A stretch of 18,362 bases of DNA from Caryophanales bacterium UBA1744 (GCA_002314915.1 DCHU01000060.1:1-18362), one strand, 5' to 3'; counted from the first letter of the stretch, positions 1 to 8,554 are shown. Notes: a model not told the origin generated them from the letters alone. Made by a program: numbers and translations.

Positions 1-1
1 G

Positions 2-406
2 TTTTCTCATACTTTTGATGAAAATGCCAAATCGGATATAAATGTTTACTCCTCGATTATGAACGATAAATTATCAATCAATAAGGGTATGTTTTTTGAA
101 AATGTAGTTTCCCAAATGCTTGTAGCCAATGGACATAAATTATATTTCTACACTCATTACAATGAAGAAAAGCATAGGAACGATATTGAAGTCGATTTTA
201 TCATTAACAGCGGAAATAAGATTAAGAATAAAATCATTCCAATAGAAGTAAAGTCTTCAAAGAATTATACAACAACGTCCTTAAATGATTTTTCTAAAAA
301 GTTCCGTGGCAGAATTGATAAAGCATATATAATTCATCCAAAGAATTTATCAATTAGAGAAGATGGGATTATATGTATCCCAGCATATATGACGTTTTGC
401 TTGTAA
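2..406 (+). CDS. C-terminal part of a DUF4143-type ATP-binding protein (5' truncated)
   Basis: The reading frame is open from base 2, so the gene begins before the window; the ATG at 59 is internal. What remains is the C-terminal domain of the AAA-ATPase/DUF4143 family. It has an N-terminal Glu in GMFFENVV, then an acidic D in EVDFII, then IPIEVKSS, an arrangement like the E...D...ExK core of PD-(D/E)XK folds seen in DUF4143. Proteins of this family are usually about 380-450 residues with a Walker-type ATPase first; that part lies outside the window. Cellular role is poorly defined for the family. The stretch is visibly AT-rich compared with the aromatic operon beside it. The gene converges on the aromatic operon and shares a terminator with it. 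Family assignment is fairly secure, function unknown. Confidence 0.75.
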   Translation, partial: FSHTFDENAKSDINVYSSIMNDKLSINKGMFFENVVSQMLVANGHKLYFYTHYNEEKHRNDIEVDFIINSGNKIKNKIIPIEVKSSKNYTTTSLNDFSKKFRGRIDKAYIIHPKNLSIREDGIICIPAYMTFCL

Positions 407-420
407 TATTGTAGAAAGAA

Positions 421-460
421 AAATGGGTAGTCACTTCACATAAAGTAACTATCCATTTTT
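421..460. terminator. Bidirectional terminator between the DUF4143 gene and the aromatic operon
   Basis: Arms 421-436 and 443-458 pair over 16 positions with one mismatch (432/447) and one G-U pair, around a 6-base loop. On the plus strand it ends in a T run (456-460); on the minus strand it is followed by TTTTTCTTTC. It can therefore end both the plus-strand ATPase gene and the minus-strand aromatic operon, whose last stop is at 519. Confidence 0.85.
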
Positions 461-518
461 ACGTTTATTAATAGTCCCTAATATGAACGCCCATTTGGCC
501 TGCTCTATTCTGTTTTGA

Positions 519-1580
519 TTACTTGCCCTGTTTCTTGAGCTCTCTAATCTTTCTTAGTTCTTGAGCCATATCAAGAAGCATAGCTTCTGTCTTATCCCAA
601 CCTAAGCATGGGTCGGTGATTGACTTGCCGTAGACTCCCTCAGATACCTTCTGAGCACCATCTTCGATATAGGATTCAATCATTAATCCCTTAACCATGT
701 TTCTGATTGATGGAGAAACTTTCATATAGTGGACGATTTCGGATGCGATACGAACCTGTTCAAGGTACTTCTTGCCTGAGTTACAGTGGTTACAGTCAAC
801 GATGATTGCTGGGTTGTTGAAATGCTCACTGTTGTAGTTAGCAGCAAGAGCTGCAAGGGTCTCGTAGTGATAGTTAGCGCCCATTGTGCCCTTTTCATCG
901 ACGTAGCCACGTAAGATAGCGTGTGCAAGAGGGTTTCCTGCTGTGTCGACTTCCCATCCTCTATAGATGAATGTCTGTTCGTGCTGAGCGGCAGCGATTG
1001 AGTTAAGCATGACTGTGATATCGCCTGATGTTGGGTTCTTCATACCAACTGGGACATCGATACCGGATGCGGTGAGTCTGTGCTGCTGGTCTTCGACTGA
1101 ACGAGCACCGACTGCGATATATGATAAACAGTCATTCAAGTATGCCCAGTTCTCTGGATAGAGCATTTCATCAGCACAGCTGAAACCTGTGTCTCTGATT
1201 GCTTTCATGTGCAATTTACGGATTGCGATAACACCCTTTAATAAATCTGGATCCTTGTTTGGGTCTGGCTGGTGAAGCATTCCTTTGTAGCCAACACCTG
1301 TTGTTCTAGGTTTGTTTGTATAGATACGTGGGACGATTGTGATGACATCGTTGATTTGATCATAGATGCCTTTAAGTCTACCGATATAATCGAGGACGGC
1401 GTCCTCTCTATCGGCAGAGCATGGTCCGATGACCAAAAGGAACTTATCGGATTCTCCGGTAAAGATCTTTCTAATCTCTTCGTCATTCTTTTTCTTGATG
1501 GCGGCGAGATCAGCGCTCATTGGGTACATGCGCTTTAATTCTTCTGGAGTTGGTAACTCGCGTTTGTGTTTCATGTTCAT
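519..1580 (-). CDS. aroG: 3-deoxy-7-phosphoheptulonate (DAHP) synthase, AroF/G/H type
   Basis: Condenses phosphoenolpyruvate and erythrose 4-phosphate to DAHP, the entry step of the shikimate pathway, in the cytoplasm. At 353 residues it matches the E. coli AroF/G/H (type I-alpha) length. Visible hallmarks are GPCSADR with the metal-ligand Cys54, NKPRTTGVGYKG (PEP binding), GARSVEDQQHR, DCNHCNSGK with the ligand His, MIESYIEDG with the ligand Glu and GKSITDPCLGW with the ligand Asp. It is the last gene of the operon; tyrA ends 4 bases before its ATG, and its AGAGGA ribosome site lies inside the end of tyrA. I-alpha enzymes are usually feedback-inhibited by Phe, Tyr or Trp; which one acts here cannot be read from the sequence. 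An in-frame ATG two codons downstream is an alternative start. Placing the entry enzyme last in the operon is notable. Confidence 0.95.
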   Translation of the reverse strand: MNMKHKRELPTPEELKRMYPMSADLAAIKKKNDEEIRKIFTGESDKFLLVIGPCSADREDAVLDYIGRLKGIYDQINDVITIVPRIYTNKPRTTGVGYKGMLHQPDPNKDPDLLKGVIAIRKLHMKAIRDTGFSCADEMLYPENWAYLNDCLSYIAVGARSVEDQQHRLTASGIDVPVGMKNPTSGDITVMLNSIAAAQHEQTFIYRGWEVDTAGNPLAHAILRGYVDEKGTMGANYHYETLAALAANYNSEHFNNPAIIVDCNHCNSGKKYLEQVRIASEIVHYMKVSPSIRNMVKGLMIESYIEDGAQKVSEGVYGKSITDPCLGWDKTEAMLLDMAQELRKIRELKKQGK

Positions 1581-1584
1581 GTTG

Positions 1585-2436
1585 TTATCCTCTAAATTTC
1601 TTTCTTCTTTCGGATGACAATTTCATCATCCCTTTCATCGTGTCGACATCCTCTTCATCAAGAGCTTTTCTCATCTTATTCATCTCTCCCATGAATAAGT
1701 CGATTTGGGCTAAGAGCTCATCCTTGTTATCAAGGAATAACTCTGACCACATATTCTCGTTGATGTCAGCGATTCTCGTTAAGTCTCTAAATGAGTTTCC
1801 TGTGTACTCATACAATGAGTCACAGTCTTTCGCGGTCATAAGTGAGACTGCGATGACGTGTGCTAACTGAGATACGTAACCGATCATCTCGTCATGCATC
1901 TCTGGACTTAACCTTGCAACGTGGTGTGAACCAATCTCATTACCGAGCAGTTCAATCAGCTGAATCGACTCTTCTTTGTTATCCGGTGTTGGGGTAACGA
2001 TGAAGTTCGCTTTCTTGAATATCTCACTCGTCGCATTCTCGACTCCGTATACCTCTCTTCCCGCCATCGGGTGAGCGAATACGAACTCGACTGGTTCATC
2101 TTTGATTATCTCCTTAACGGATGGGATGATTGCTCTCTTAACGCCTGTAACATCCGTAAGGATTGCTCCGTTCTTCAGGTACGAATGATACTTTTCAAGC
2201 CATTCGACCAAAATATGCGGATATAAGGCGAATACAACCAAATCGAAATTAGAGACGAAGTCTTTATCAACTTCGGTTGTACCGGCCTTAATTAAGCCTT
2301 TTTCCAGTGCATAGTCGATTGATGATTGCCTATGCGCTATAGCAGAGACCTCATATCCTTTCGCGGTCAACGCTTCGGCATATGAACCTCCGAGGAGGCC
2401 TAAGCCGACTATCAGTATTTTTTTAGGTAGCTGCAT
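1585..2436 (-). CDS. tyrA: Prephenate dehydrogenase (tyrosine branch)
   Basis: Oxidatively decarboxylates prephenate to 4-hydroxyphenylpyruvate for tyrosine synthesis. The N-terminus carries a Rossmann NAD(P)-binding motif, VGLGLLGGSYAEAL, at about residues 10-23. The HPMAG motif (FAHPMAGREVYG) and the helical segment SQLAHVIAVSL, which carries a conserved His, follow. At 283 residues it is a monofunctional enzyme without a C-terminal ACT domain (many Bacillota TyrA proteins carry one, about 370 residues), so direct tyrosine feedback through an ACT domain is not evident. The start is set by GGAGGTT 6 bases upstream; the ATG lies 14 bases inside aroA, so translation is probably coupled. An arogenate substrate cannot be excluded. 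Confidence 0.92.
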   Translation of the reverse strand: MQLPKKILIVGLGLLGGSYAEALTAKGYEVSAIAHRQSSIDYALEKGLIKAGTTEVDKDFVSNFDLVVFALYPHILVEWLEKYHSYLKNGAILTDVTGVKRAIIPSVKEIIKDEPVEFVFAHPMAGREVYGVENATSEIFKKANFIVTPTPDNKEESIQLIELLGNEIGSHHVARLSPEMHDEMIGYVSQLAHVIAVSLMTAKDCDSLYEYTGNSFRDLTRIADINENMWSELFLDNKDELLAQIDLFMGEMNKMRKALDEEDVDTMKGMMKLSSERRKKFRG

Positions 2437-3616
2437 GAATAACCTCCATTCCTAATTGTTCTAATCTATCGAAGTAATCCGGGTATGATTTGCTGACGCA
2501 TTCATAACCCTGGATTGTGATATCTGTTTTTGTTGCATACAGGGACATCGCCATCGCGATACGATGATCGTTATGGGAATCCACTATAAGTGATGTTGGT
2601 ATGTCTTTCGCCTTCTCAACAATGACTTCATTTTCTGAGACGATGACATGCGCTCCCGCTTTCTCTAGTTCTTGCTTCATCGCTACTGCGCGATTGCTCT
2701 CTTTTATGGCAAGTCGCTTTGTGTTGATGAACTTCGCCCCATTGAGGAGAGATGCTAGTGAGAACATGACAGGAGATAAGTCGATGCAGTTCTCACAATC
2801 AATAACGCAGTAACCAGTTGAGAGTTTCTTGAAGTTATTGATGTAGACTCTGTCTCCTTGGAGTGAGTTAGGATTCAATCCCTTAACCTCAAGTTCTCCT
2901 CCGAGATAATTGAAGGCGGATAAGAATGCGGCGTTTGAATAGTCGCCTTCGTTATCTACTTTCAGAGGTTTATATGTCTGATTTCCTTTAATGGAATAGA
3001 CACTTCCTTCTTCTTTTATCTCGATGCCGTATTTCTTTAGGACATCTATTGTCATATCGATATAAGGTTTGCTGTTTAACTCACCCTTAATTGTTAAGGT
3101 TGAGTCTCCGTTCAATAATGGAAGAGCAAACAACATACCTGAGATGTACTGGCTACTCTTGCTGCCATCGATTATGTAATTCTTTGGTACAAGTTTTCCT
3201 TTTGCTTTTAGGGCGCCATCCACTTTCATGAACTCAACCACATCTTTAAGACATTCCTCATATGCATCGATTCCTCTTTCAAGGAGCCTTGATGTTGCGG
3301 TGAATGTCGCTTCTTCATACTTGCTCATCGCAATTGGGATGAAGAATCTGAGTGTCGATCCCGACTCATTGCAATTGAAGATTGGCTCAATATTGCAAGT
3401 ACCATTGATGGTTACTGAATCGTTTTCCTCAAGGAAAGAGGCACCATACGCATTCAGACAGTCAAGCGTTGCTAAGACATCTTGGCTATATGAAAGATTA
3501 CCGACAGTCGTGTTGCCGGATAACATGGCCCCGATGAGATAACGGTGTGCGAAACTCTTCGATGGCGGAGCAGAGATTACTCCTGTAGGTTTTCCTTTCT
3601 TAAGGGTAAGGTCCAT
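2423..3616 (-). CDS. aroA: 3-phosphoshikimate 1-carboxyvinyltransferase (EPSP synthase)
   Basis: Transfers the enolpyruvyl group of PEP to shikimate 3-phosphate, step six of the pathway. The 397-residue protein shows the N-terminal PPSKSFAHR motif (substrate-binding Lys-Ser), NESGSTLRFFIPIA (the counterpart of the GNAGT loop, in the ESGSTLR form common in clostridia-like enzymes), SSQYISGMLFALPLL, and near the C-terminus ESNRAVAMK and DSHNDHRIAMAMSL with the catalytic Asp/His/Arg region. It is slightly shorter than E. coli AroA (427). AGGAG precedes the ATG by 9 bases, and the aroQ stop lies 3 bases upstream. Sensitivity to glyphosate cannot be judged from this reading. Confidence 0.95.
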   Translation of the reverse strand: MDLTLKKGKPTGVISAPPSKSFAHRYLIGAMLSGNTTVGNLSYSQDVLATLDCLNAYGASFLEENDSVTINGTCNIEPIFNCNESGSTLRFFIPIAMSKYEEATFTATSRLLERGIDAYEECLKDVVEFMKVDGALKAKGKLVPKNYIIDGSKSSQYISGMLFALPLLNGDSTLTIKGELNSKPYIDMTIDVLKKYGIEIKEEGSVYSIKGNQTYKPLKVDNEGDYSNAAFLSAFNYLGGELEVKGLNPNSLQGDRVYINNFKKLSTGYCVIDCENCIDLSPVMFSLASLLNGAKFINTKRLAIKESNRAVAMKQELEKAGAHVIVSENEVIVEKAKDIPTSLIVDSHNDHRIAMAMSLYATKTDITIQGYECVSKSYPDYFDRLEQLGMEVIHAAT

Positions 3617-3619
3617 TAA

Positions 3620-4048
3620 TTATTCTCCTAAAAAGATATCAATCGCGTGGAGGTATCCGTTGAAGCCCTCTCCGATGACAGATGCTTTGCATACTGGTCT
3701 GATGTAGCTGATTTGTCTAAAGTCTTCTCTAGTTGAGACATCAGAGATGTGAACTTCGATTGTTGGGATTGCAACCGCCTTGAGTGCGTCAAGGAGGGCG
3801 ATGCTTGTGTGAGTATACGCGCCTGGGTTAATGACAATGCCATCAATCTTGTCGAAGTATGCTTGCTGGATAGCATCCACCAAAGCGCCTTCGTGATTTG
3901 ATTGGCAGAAAGAGACTTCAACGCCTTTTTCTTTTGCATAATCTTTGATTAACTTGAGGAGGTCATTATATGTGGCTTTGCCATAGATGCCAGGCTCTCT
4001 GATGCCGAGCATGTTAAGGTTTGGGCCATTCACTACTAGGATTTTCAT
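3620..4048 (-). CDS. aroQ: 3-dehydroquinate dehydratase, type II
   Basis: Dehydrates 3-dehydroquinate to 3-dehydroshikimate, step three. The 142-residue length is typical of the dodecameric type II enzyme, unrelated to type I AroD. Hallmarks are NGPNLNMLGIREPGIYG with catalytic Tyr22, FCQSNHEGALVDAI, INPGAYTHTSIAL and EVHISDVSTRE with the catalytic His, followed by the ISYIRPVCKASVIGEG loop. The ATG overlaps the aroE-aroK stop as ATGA, and its GGAGG site lies in the end of that gene, which suggests coupled translation. Confidence 0.96.
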   Translation of the reverse strand: MKILVVNGPNLNMLGIREPGIYGKATYNDLLKLIKDYAKEKGVEVSFCQSNHEGALVDAIQQAYFDKIDGIVINPGAYTHTSIALLDALKAVAIPTIEVHISDVSTREDFRQISYIRPVCKASVIGEGFNGYLHAIDIFLGE

Positions 4049-5277
4049 TTCGCTTCCTCCTTCTTGATCTGCTTAACGACATTTGCGACGCCTTTACCAC
4101 TGCCATCAACAATCTTGTCGGCGACTCTGCGGTAAATGTCGTATCTATCGTGATATAGCTTTGTTAATGCTTCTTTTGAAGCTGATAGAGGTCTATCAGA
4201 TGCAACTGTAAGTTCTTCTAATGGCCTATCGATGAAGTAGATGACGCCGTTTTGTTTAAGCGCATCAACATTCTTTTCTCTCAAGATTGCTCCGCCACCA
4301 GTTGCGATGATTGAACCGGCTTTCTTGACGGCTTCCTTAACCACTTCGGTTTCAAGGTCTCTGAACTTTTGTTCACCATGTGTGTGGATATAATCTGAGA
4401 TTGGGCCATCAATCATCTTCAAGATGAGTTCGTCTGTATCCATGAACTGCTTATCTAAGACTGAAGCGAGTTCCTTGCCTGTTGTGGTTTTACCACAAGT
4501 TGGCATTCCAATGAGAACAATGTTTCTCTTTTTTCTTAAGAGGTCATTATAGATTTCATCAATCTTCTTTGGGTCTAACTGTTTGCCCATGAATTCCTGT
4601 GCACCATAGAATGCCTGTGCGACAAGCATGTATAAACCTGACTCTGCCGGAATTCCTTTTTTCTGAGCCTCAACAACCAACTGCGTTTTGAGTGGGTTAT
4701 AGACTACGTCAATAACGCCTTTCACATTCTTGTATTTATCAAGCGAGATTGCCTGAGCGTAATTGTTAGGGAACATGCCTAATGGGGTTGTGTTAACGAA
4801 GATTTCCGTATCTTGAGGAATCTCGTCATAACCGATTGTTCCAGGCTCACCTAAGATTGAAGCAACCTTAAGTGATTTGCATCCAAGTTTCTTAACGACA
4901 TACTGAGCTGTTTTGCTTGTACCGCCACTGCCTAAGATGACGACATCTCTATCCTTGATTTCAACCTTTGCGTGTTTGATGAGGGCTTCAAGTCCTGCTG
5001 CGTCAAAGTTGTAACCATAGAGTTTTCCGTCTCTATTGACGATTGCATTACATGCACCGATTTCTTCAAGTGCCTCTGACCTCCAATCAAGATGCTTAAT
5101 GACATCCTGTTTATATGGGATTGTGACATTGATTGCCTTGAAGTCTTTTGACTCAATGAAAGCATCGAGGTCGCCTCTAGCGATCTCTTTGAGATCATAC
5201 TTGTAATCCGCGAGCTGTTCGTGGATATCCTTTGAGTAAGAATGGCCTAATTTTTCTCCGATTAATCCGTATTTCAT
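4045..5277 (-). CDS. aroE-aroK: Bifunctional shikimate dehydrogenase-shikimate kinase fusion (AroE-AroK)
   Basis: One 410-residue chain carries two pathway steps: NADPH reduction of 3-dehydroshikimate and ATP phosphorylation of shikimate. Residues 1 to about 248 are AroE: GEKLGHSYSKDIH (substrate-binding Ser residues), NVTIPYK with catalytic Lys56, GYNFDAAG with Asp92, and the nucleotide loop GSGGTSKTAQ. The usual GYNTD reads GYNFD here. Residues about 252-410 are AroK: P-loop GMPTCGKTT at 257-265, DTDELI, a KFRDLE segment, TGGGAI, and DRPLS in the lid region. The junction (LLRKKRNIVLIG) has no spare linker. The two domains act consecutively, so the fusion gives fixed stoichiometry and perhaps channelling. 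The frame is unbroken. The aroC stop lies 2 bases upstream of the start. Confidence 0.95.
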   Translation of the reverse strand: MKYGLIGEKLGHSYSKDIHEQLADYKYDLKEIARGDLDAFIESKDFKAINVTIPYKQDVIKHLDWRSEALEEIGACNAIVNRDGKLYGYNFDAAGLEALIKHAKVEIKDRDVVILGSGGTSKTAQYVVKKLGCKSLKVASILGEPGTIGYDEIPQDTEIFVNTTPLGMFPNNYAQAISLDKYKNVKGVIDVVYNPLKTQLVVEAQKKGIPAESGLYMLVAQAFYGAQEFMGKQLDPKKIDEIYNDLLRKKRNIVLIGMPTCGKTTTGKELASVLDKQFMDTDELILKMIDGPISDYIHTHGEQKFRDLETEVVKEAVKKAGSIIATGGGAILREKNVDALKQNGVIYFIDRPLEELTVASDRPLSASKEALTKLYHDRYDIYRRVADKIVDGSGKGVANVVKQIKKEEAK

Positions 5278-5279
5278 AA

Positions 5280-6368
5280 TTACTTGACCAAGAAGTTCCT
5301 TCCGAACTCAACAGATAAAAGATCAGCGATGACGAATGATGTGATTGCACGGATGACAGGTGCGATTCTTCTCACGATTGCAGGATCGTGTCTTCCAACG
5401 ATTGAAAGCTTGGCGTTTTCTCCAGTTAAGACATTAACCGTATCCTGTTCTTTAGCGATTGATGGGGTTGGCTTGATAGCGCATCTAAAGATGACTGGCA
5501 TTCCGTTTGAAATGCCGCCATTGATGCCGCCATTGTTATTTGTTTTCGTGGTAACAACTCCATCTTGTACTGAAAATGAGTCATTGACCTCTGAGCCGTG
5601 AGCAGATGAGAATCCGAATCCTAATCCGAATTCAACCCCTTTTACTCCACCGACTGAGAAGAGAGCGTTAGCGAGTTCTCCTTCAACAGATGAGAACCAA
5701 GGTTCTCCAACTCCAACTGGCAATCCAGCGACCGCGCCTTCGACGATTCCGCCTACGGAATCCATGTCCTTTCCAGCGCTTTCCATTTCCTTTAGCATCT
5801 TGTCTGATACATCGGAAATTGTTGGGAACTCCTTAGCGTTGACTACATCGATTTCAGGATTTGTTGCGTTGAATCTTGCGTCCTTGACTGAACCCAATTG
5901 TTCAATATGAGTTCCAATCTTCACGCCTTTAACTTCAAGGGCATCGATGACGATAGCACCGGCTGCCACTATGGCTGCCGTGATTCTTCCAGAGAAGTGA
6001 CCACCACCTCTATAGTCTTCGAATCCGTTGTACTTTGCGTGTGCTACAAAGTCAGCGTGAGATGGTCTAGCCAATCCCTGATTGACTGTATAGTCATTCG
6101 AATGAGTGTCTTTATTTGGGATGACGATTGTTACTGGCTCACCGTTTGTGAAGCCATTGAATACACCTGAGATGATAGAGAATTCGTCTTTCTCAACTCT
6201 AGATGTTTCACCGTTGTTGGAAGGTCTTCTCTTCGCAAGAGCGGCTTTAATACTTTCTTCTGAGACTTTTATTCCGCCTGGGAGTCCATCGATAACCGCT
6301 CCAATAGCGGCACCATGGGATTCACCGAAGATGGTTAACGTTAAGTTGTGTCCTAATGTATTTCTCAT
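5280..6368 (-). CDS. aroC: Chorismate synthase
   Basis: Converts EPSP to chorismate using reduced FMN, the last common step. The 362-residue protein contains GESHGAAIGAVIDGLPGG near the N-terminus, RGGGHFSGRITAAIVAAGAI, DSVGGIVEGAVAGLPVGVGEP, NNNGGINGGISNGMP and GRHDPAIVRRIAPV, all landmark motifs of the family. There is no flavin reductase domain, so it is the monofunctional type that needs reduced FMN from elsewhere. The ATG overlaps the aroB stop by four bases (ATGA), with AAGGAG just upstream. Confidence 0.97.
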   Translation of the reverse strand: MRNTLGHNLTLTIFGESHGAAIGAVIDGLPGGIKVSEESIKAALAKRRPSNNGETSRVEKDEFSIISGVFNGFTNGEPVTIVIPNKDTHSNDYTVNQGLARPSHADFVAHAKYNGFEDYRGGGHFSGRITAAIVAAGAIVIDALEVKGVKIGTHIEQLGSVKDARFNATNPEIDVVNAKEFPTISDVSDKMLKEMESAGKDMDSVGGIVEGAVAGLPVGVGEPWFSSVEGELANALFSVGGVKGVEFGLGFGFSSAHGSEVNDSFSVQDGVVTTKTNNNGGINGGISNGMPVIFRCAIKPTPSIAKEQDTVNVLTGENAKLSIVGRHDPAIVRRIAPVIRAITSFVIADLLSVEFGRNFLVK

Positions 6369-7372
6369 AGCCTTTCTCCTTCCAAAATCTTTTCTATAGT
6401 TTCTACTGGAACTTTCTTAATCTCGAACGTTCCGATTTCATTGCTTATTACAAGATCAACATTTCCATGTGACGCTTTCTTGTCGTGTGCCACGTATTTC
6501 ATCAGCACATCACTTGGAGCCTCATATGTTGTTGGCACGTTATATTTCTTTAAGAGTTTTTCGATTCTCTCTTTAACCTCACCTTTGGTGACATACATCA
6601 TTCCAATGCCAACGCATTCACCGTGAAGAAGTTTTCCCATCGCATCAGCCTCTATCGCGTGGCCGATTGTGTGTCCGAAGTTCAAGACCTTTCTAAGACC
6701 TGATTCTTTCGTGTCTTTCTCAACAACGTCTTTCTTGATTGCGAGAGCACCTCCGATGATGATTTCGATATCATCTTGGATGTTCTCTGACTTCTCAATT
6801 GTCTCGAATAAGTCTTTGTCGAATGTTGCTGCCATCTTGATGGCTTCAACTAATCCTGCATGTAATTGTCTCTCGTCGAGTGTTGATAAGACGTTTGGAT
6901 CGATGAGTACTTTTGATGGCTGATAGAAAGCGCCAACAACATTTTTGTATCCATCAAAATCGATTGCGGTCTTTCCTCCGATCGATGAATCGACCATTGA
7001 TAACAAGGTGGTAGGAACATTGTAGAATTCAACGCCTCTCATATAGATGCTTGCGGCAAATCCGCCTAAGTCACCACATACGCCACCGCCGACTGCGACG
7101 ACTGCGTCTTTTCTTGAGAATTCATGATCGAGCATGAATGAGAGGATGCCCTGAAGGCTATCCATGCATTTGCTCTGTTCACCATGAGGGATTACGAATA
7201 TATGACCCTCTTTTGATGCGTTTGCAACCGATTCTGCATAGCAGAATGGAACGCCGTCATCTGTGAGAACCAAGACTTTTCTATCCAAGTTGAAAAGGGA
7301 GCCGGCATTCAGTAATGCGCCTCTTTCGATTACGACATCGTAGGATGGATTTGTCTCAACTCTCAAAATCAT
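6365..7372 (-). CDS. aroB: 3-dehydroquinate synthase
   Basis: Cyclises DAHP to 3-dehydroquinate with NAD and a divalent metal, step two. The 335-residue chain shows GGGVCGDLGGFAASIYMRG (NAD binding), VPTTLLSMVDSSIGGKTAID, and the three metal-ligand regions LVEAIKMA (Glu), NFGHTIGHAIE (His) and LLHGECVGIGMMY (His). Length is slightly under the usual 350-360 residues; the N-terminal strand appears short. The ribosome site GGAGCG lies in the end of pheA, whose stop is 2 bases upstream. Confidence 0.96.
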   Translation of the reverse strand: MILRVETNPSYDVVIERGALLNAGSLFNLDRKVLVLTDDGVPFCYAESVANASKEGHIFVIPHGEQSKCMDSLQGILSFMLDHEFSRKDAVVAVGGGVCGDLGGFAASIYMRGVEFYNVPTTLLSMVDSSIGGKTAIDFDGYKNVVGAFYQPSKVLIDPNVLSTLDERQLHAGLVEAIKMAATFDKDLFETIEKSENIQDDIEIIIGGALAIKKDVVEKDTKESGLRKVLNFGHTIGHAIEADAMGKLLHGECVGIGMMYVTKGEVKERIEKLLKKYNVPTTYEAPSDVLMKYVAHDKKASHGNVDLVISNEIGTFEIKKVPVETIEKILEGERL

Positions 7373-7374
7373 AA

Positions 7375-8472
7375 TTAACGCTCCTTATGTGAATAGTAAG
7401 TACCGAGTACTTTGACTTTATCGCAGATGGTCTTGAGCTCAATGAGCATGTCTTCACCATCCGGTGTATTGATGTTTCCTTCAAGCTCACAGAAGAAATA
7501 GTAATTCCACATGAGTTCCTTAAGCGGTCTTGAGCGGAGATTCTTCATGTTGAAGTAATGTGAACCGATGATATTCAAGGCTTTCGCTAAGGCACCGGCT
7601 TCGTTTGTTACGGTGAACACTAACACAAAGTGTTCTCCAACTTTTGCTTCAGGAAGAGGCTTTGCATAGGCTCTTGTGAATAATCCGAATTTTGTCGTGT
7701 TGTTTGCGGCAGAATTAATTCCCTTTTCAAGGATTTCTAAACCATATATCTCAGCGTTCTCAGGTGAAGCGATGACCGCAACGCCCTCGACATCCGATTC
7801 AGCTAACTTCTTGGAAGCGGCTGCTGTGTTTGAATGCTCAACCGTCTTGAATCCATGGGTGTGAATGTATTCATCACATTGAGATAATGCCTGTGGATGA
7901 CTCCAAACCTCTTTTATGTCCTCAAGCTTTGTTCCCTTTTTGGCAAGCAAAGCGTGTGTGATTTCTAATTCGACGATCTGAGAGATGTATAGAGGTCCCT
8001 GGAACGCTAAATCCATAACCGCTCCGACATCACCAGCATAGCTGTTCTCAATTGGAAGGACCGCGCCGTCGCAATCTCCATCAAGAACCGCATCGTATGC
8101 TTTCTTGAATGATGAGTAGTTCTGCAAATTGTCTCTTCCAGCGAGTTTGGATGCTGCTAAATATGCATAGGCCCCAGGAACTCCACAGTAAGCGATTGTT
8201 GCACCGCTGTTGAGTCTCTTCTGATACTCTTTGGAGACTTTGAACATAGCTCTGAGGTACTGGGTATAGTATTCACGGATAACAGGGTCTTCTACTCTAG
8301 CCTGATTCTTCTCGATAAGTTCTTCTTCGCGTTTAGCGTCAGTGATTGGTAGACCGTGTTCTCTTTTGTATTTTGCAATGTCGCTTGCAACGTTCATGCG
8401 CTTCTCGAAAAGCTTAGCCATTTCTTCATCGAGTTCGTTGATCGATAATCTCGCTTGCTTCAATTCATCCAT
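7375..8472 (-). CDS. pheA: Bifunctional chorismate mutase-prephenate dehydratase (P-protein)
   Basis: Rearranges chorismate to prephenate and converts prephenate to phenylpyruvate, the phenylalanine branch. Residues 1 to about 90 are an AroQ-type chorismate mutase helix bundle (RLSINELDEEMAKLFEKRM, KREHGLPITDAKREEE). Residues about 97-270 are the dehydratase (AYCGVPGAYAYLAASKL, PIENSYAGDVGAV, NNTTKFGLF). The catalytic TRF motif reads TKF here. Residues about 282-365 are an ACT domain with TNEAGALAKAL and LRSRPLKE, equivalent to the GALV and ESRP phenylalanine-binding motifs of E. coli PheA with ESRP changed to RSRP, so Phe feedback inhibition is likely but unproven. This is the first structural gene of the operon. 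Its mutase domain also feeds prephenate to TyrA. A weak AGGA site precedes the ATG. Confidence 0.95.
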   Translation of the reverse strand: MDELKQARLSINELDEEMAKLFEKRMNVASDIAKYKREHGLPITDAKREEELIEKNQARVEDPVIREYYTQYLRAMFKVSKEYQKRLNSGATIAYCGVPGAYAYLAASKLAGRDNLQNYSSFKKAYDAVLDGDCDGAVLPIENSYAGDVGAVMDLAFQGPLYISQIVELEITHALLAKKGTKLEDIKEVWSHPQALSQCDEYIHTHGFKTVEHSNTAAASKKLAESDVEGVAVIASPENAEIYGLEILEKGINSAANNTTKFGLFTRAYAKPLPEAKVGEHFVLVFTVTNEAGALAKALNIIGSHYFNMKNLRSRPLKELMWNYYFFCELEGNINTPDGEDMLIELKTICDKVKVLGTYYSHKER

Positions 8473-8483
8473 AACTGTGTCCT

Positions 8484-8508
8484 AATTCTTTCGTTAACGA
8501 ATAGAATT
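8484..8508. repeat. Long inverted repeat just upstream of the pheA start
   Basis: AATTCT, then the perfect palindrome TTCGTTAACGAA (8490-8501), then AGAATT, with one unpaired base at 8502. In pheA mRNA it would fold into a hairpin between an AAAGGAG stretch (8517-8511) and the AGGA site and ATG of pheA. It could be a DNA operator, or an RNA structure tuning translation of the first gene. Confidence 0.5.
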
Positions 8509-8554
8509 ATCTCCTTTCATGCAACTTAACGCCATCTTTTTAAGATGTCCCATT

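Noticed and set aside
8494..8520. Eight-codon frame ATG AAA GGA ... TAA (minus strand) upstream of pheA
   Set aside because: No ribosome site before it and no notable codon content; the AAAGGAG inside it is more likely part of the pheA translation region.
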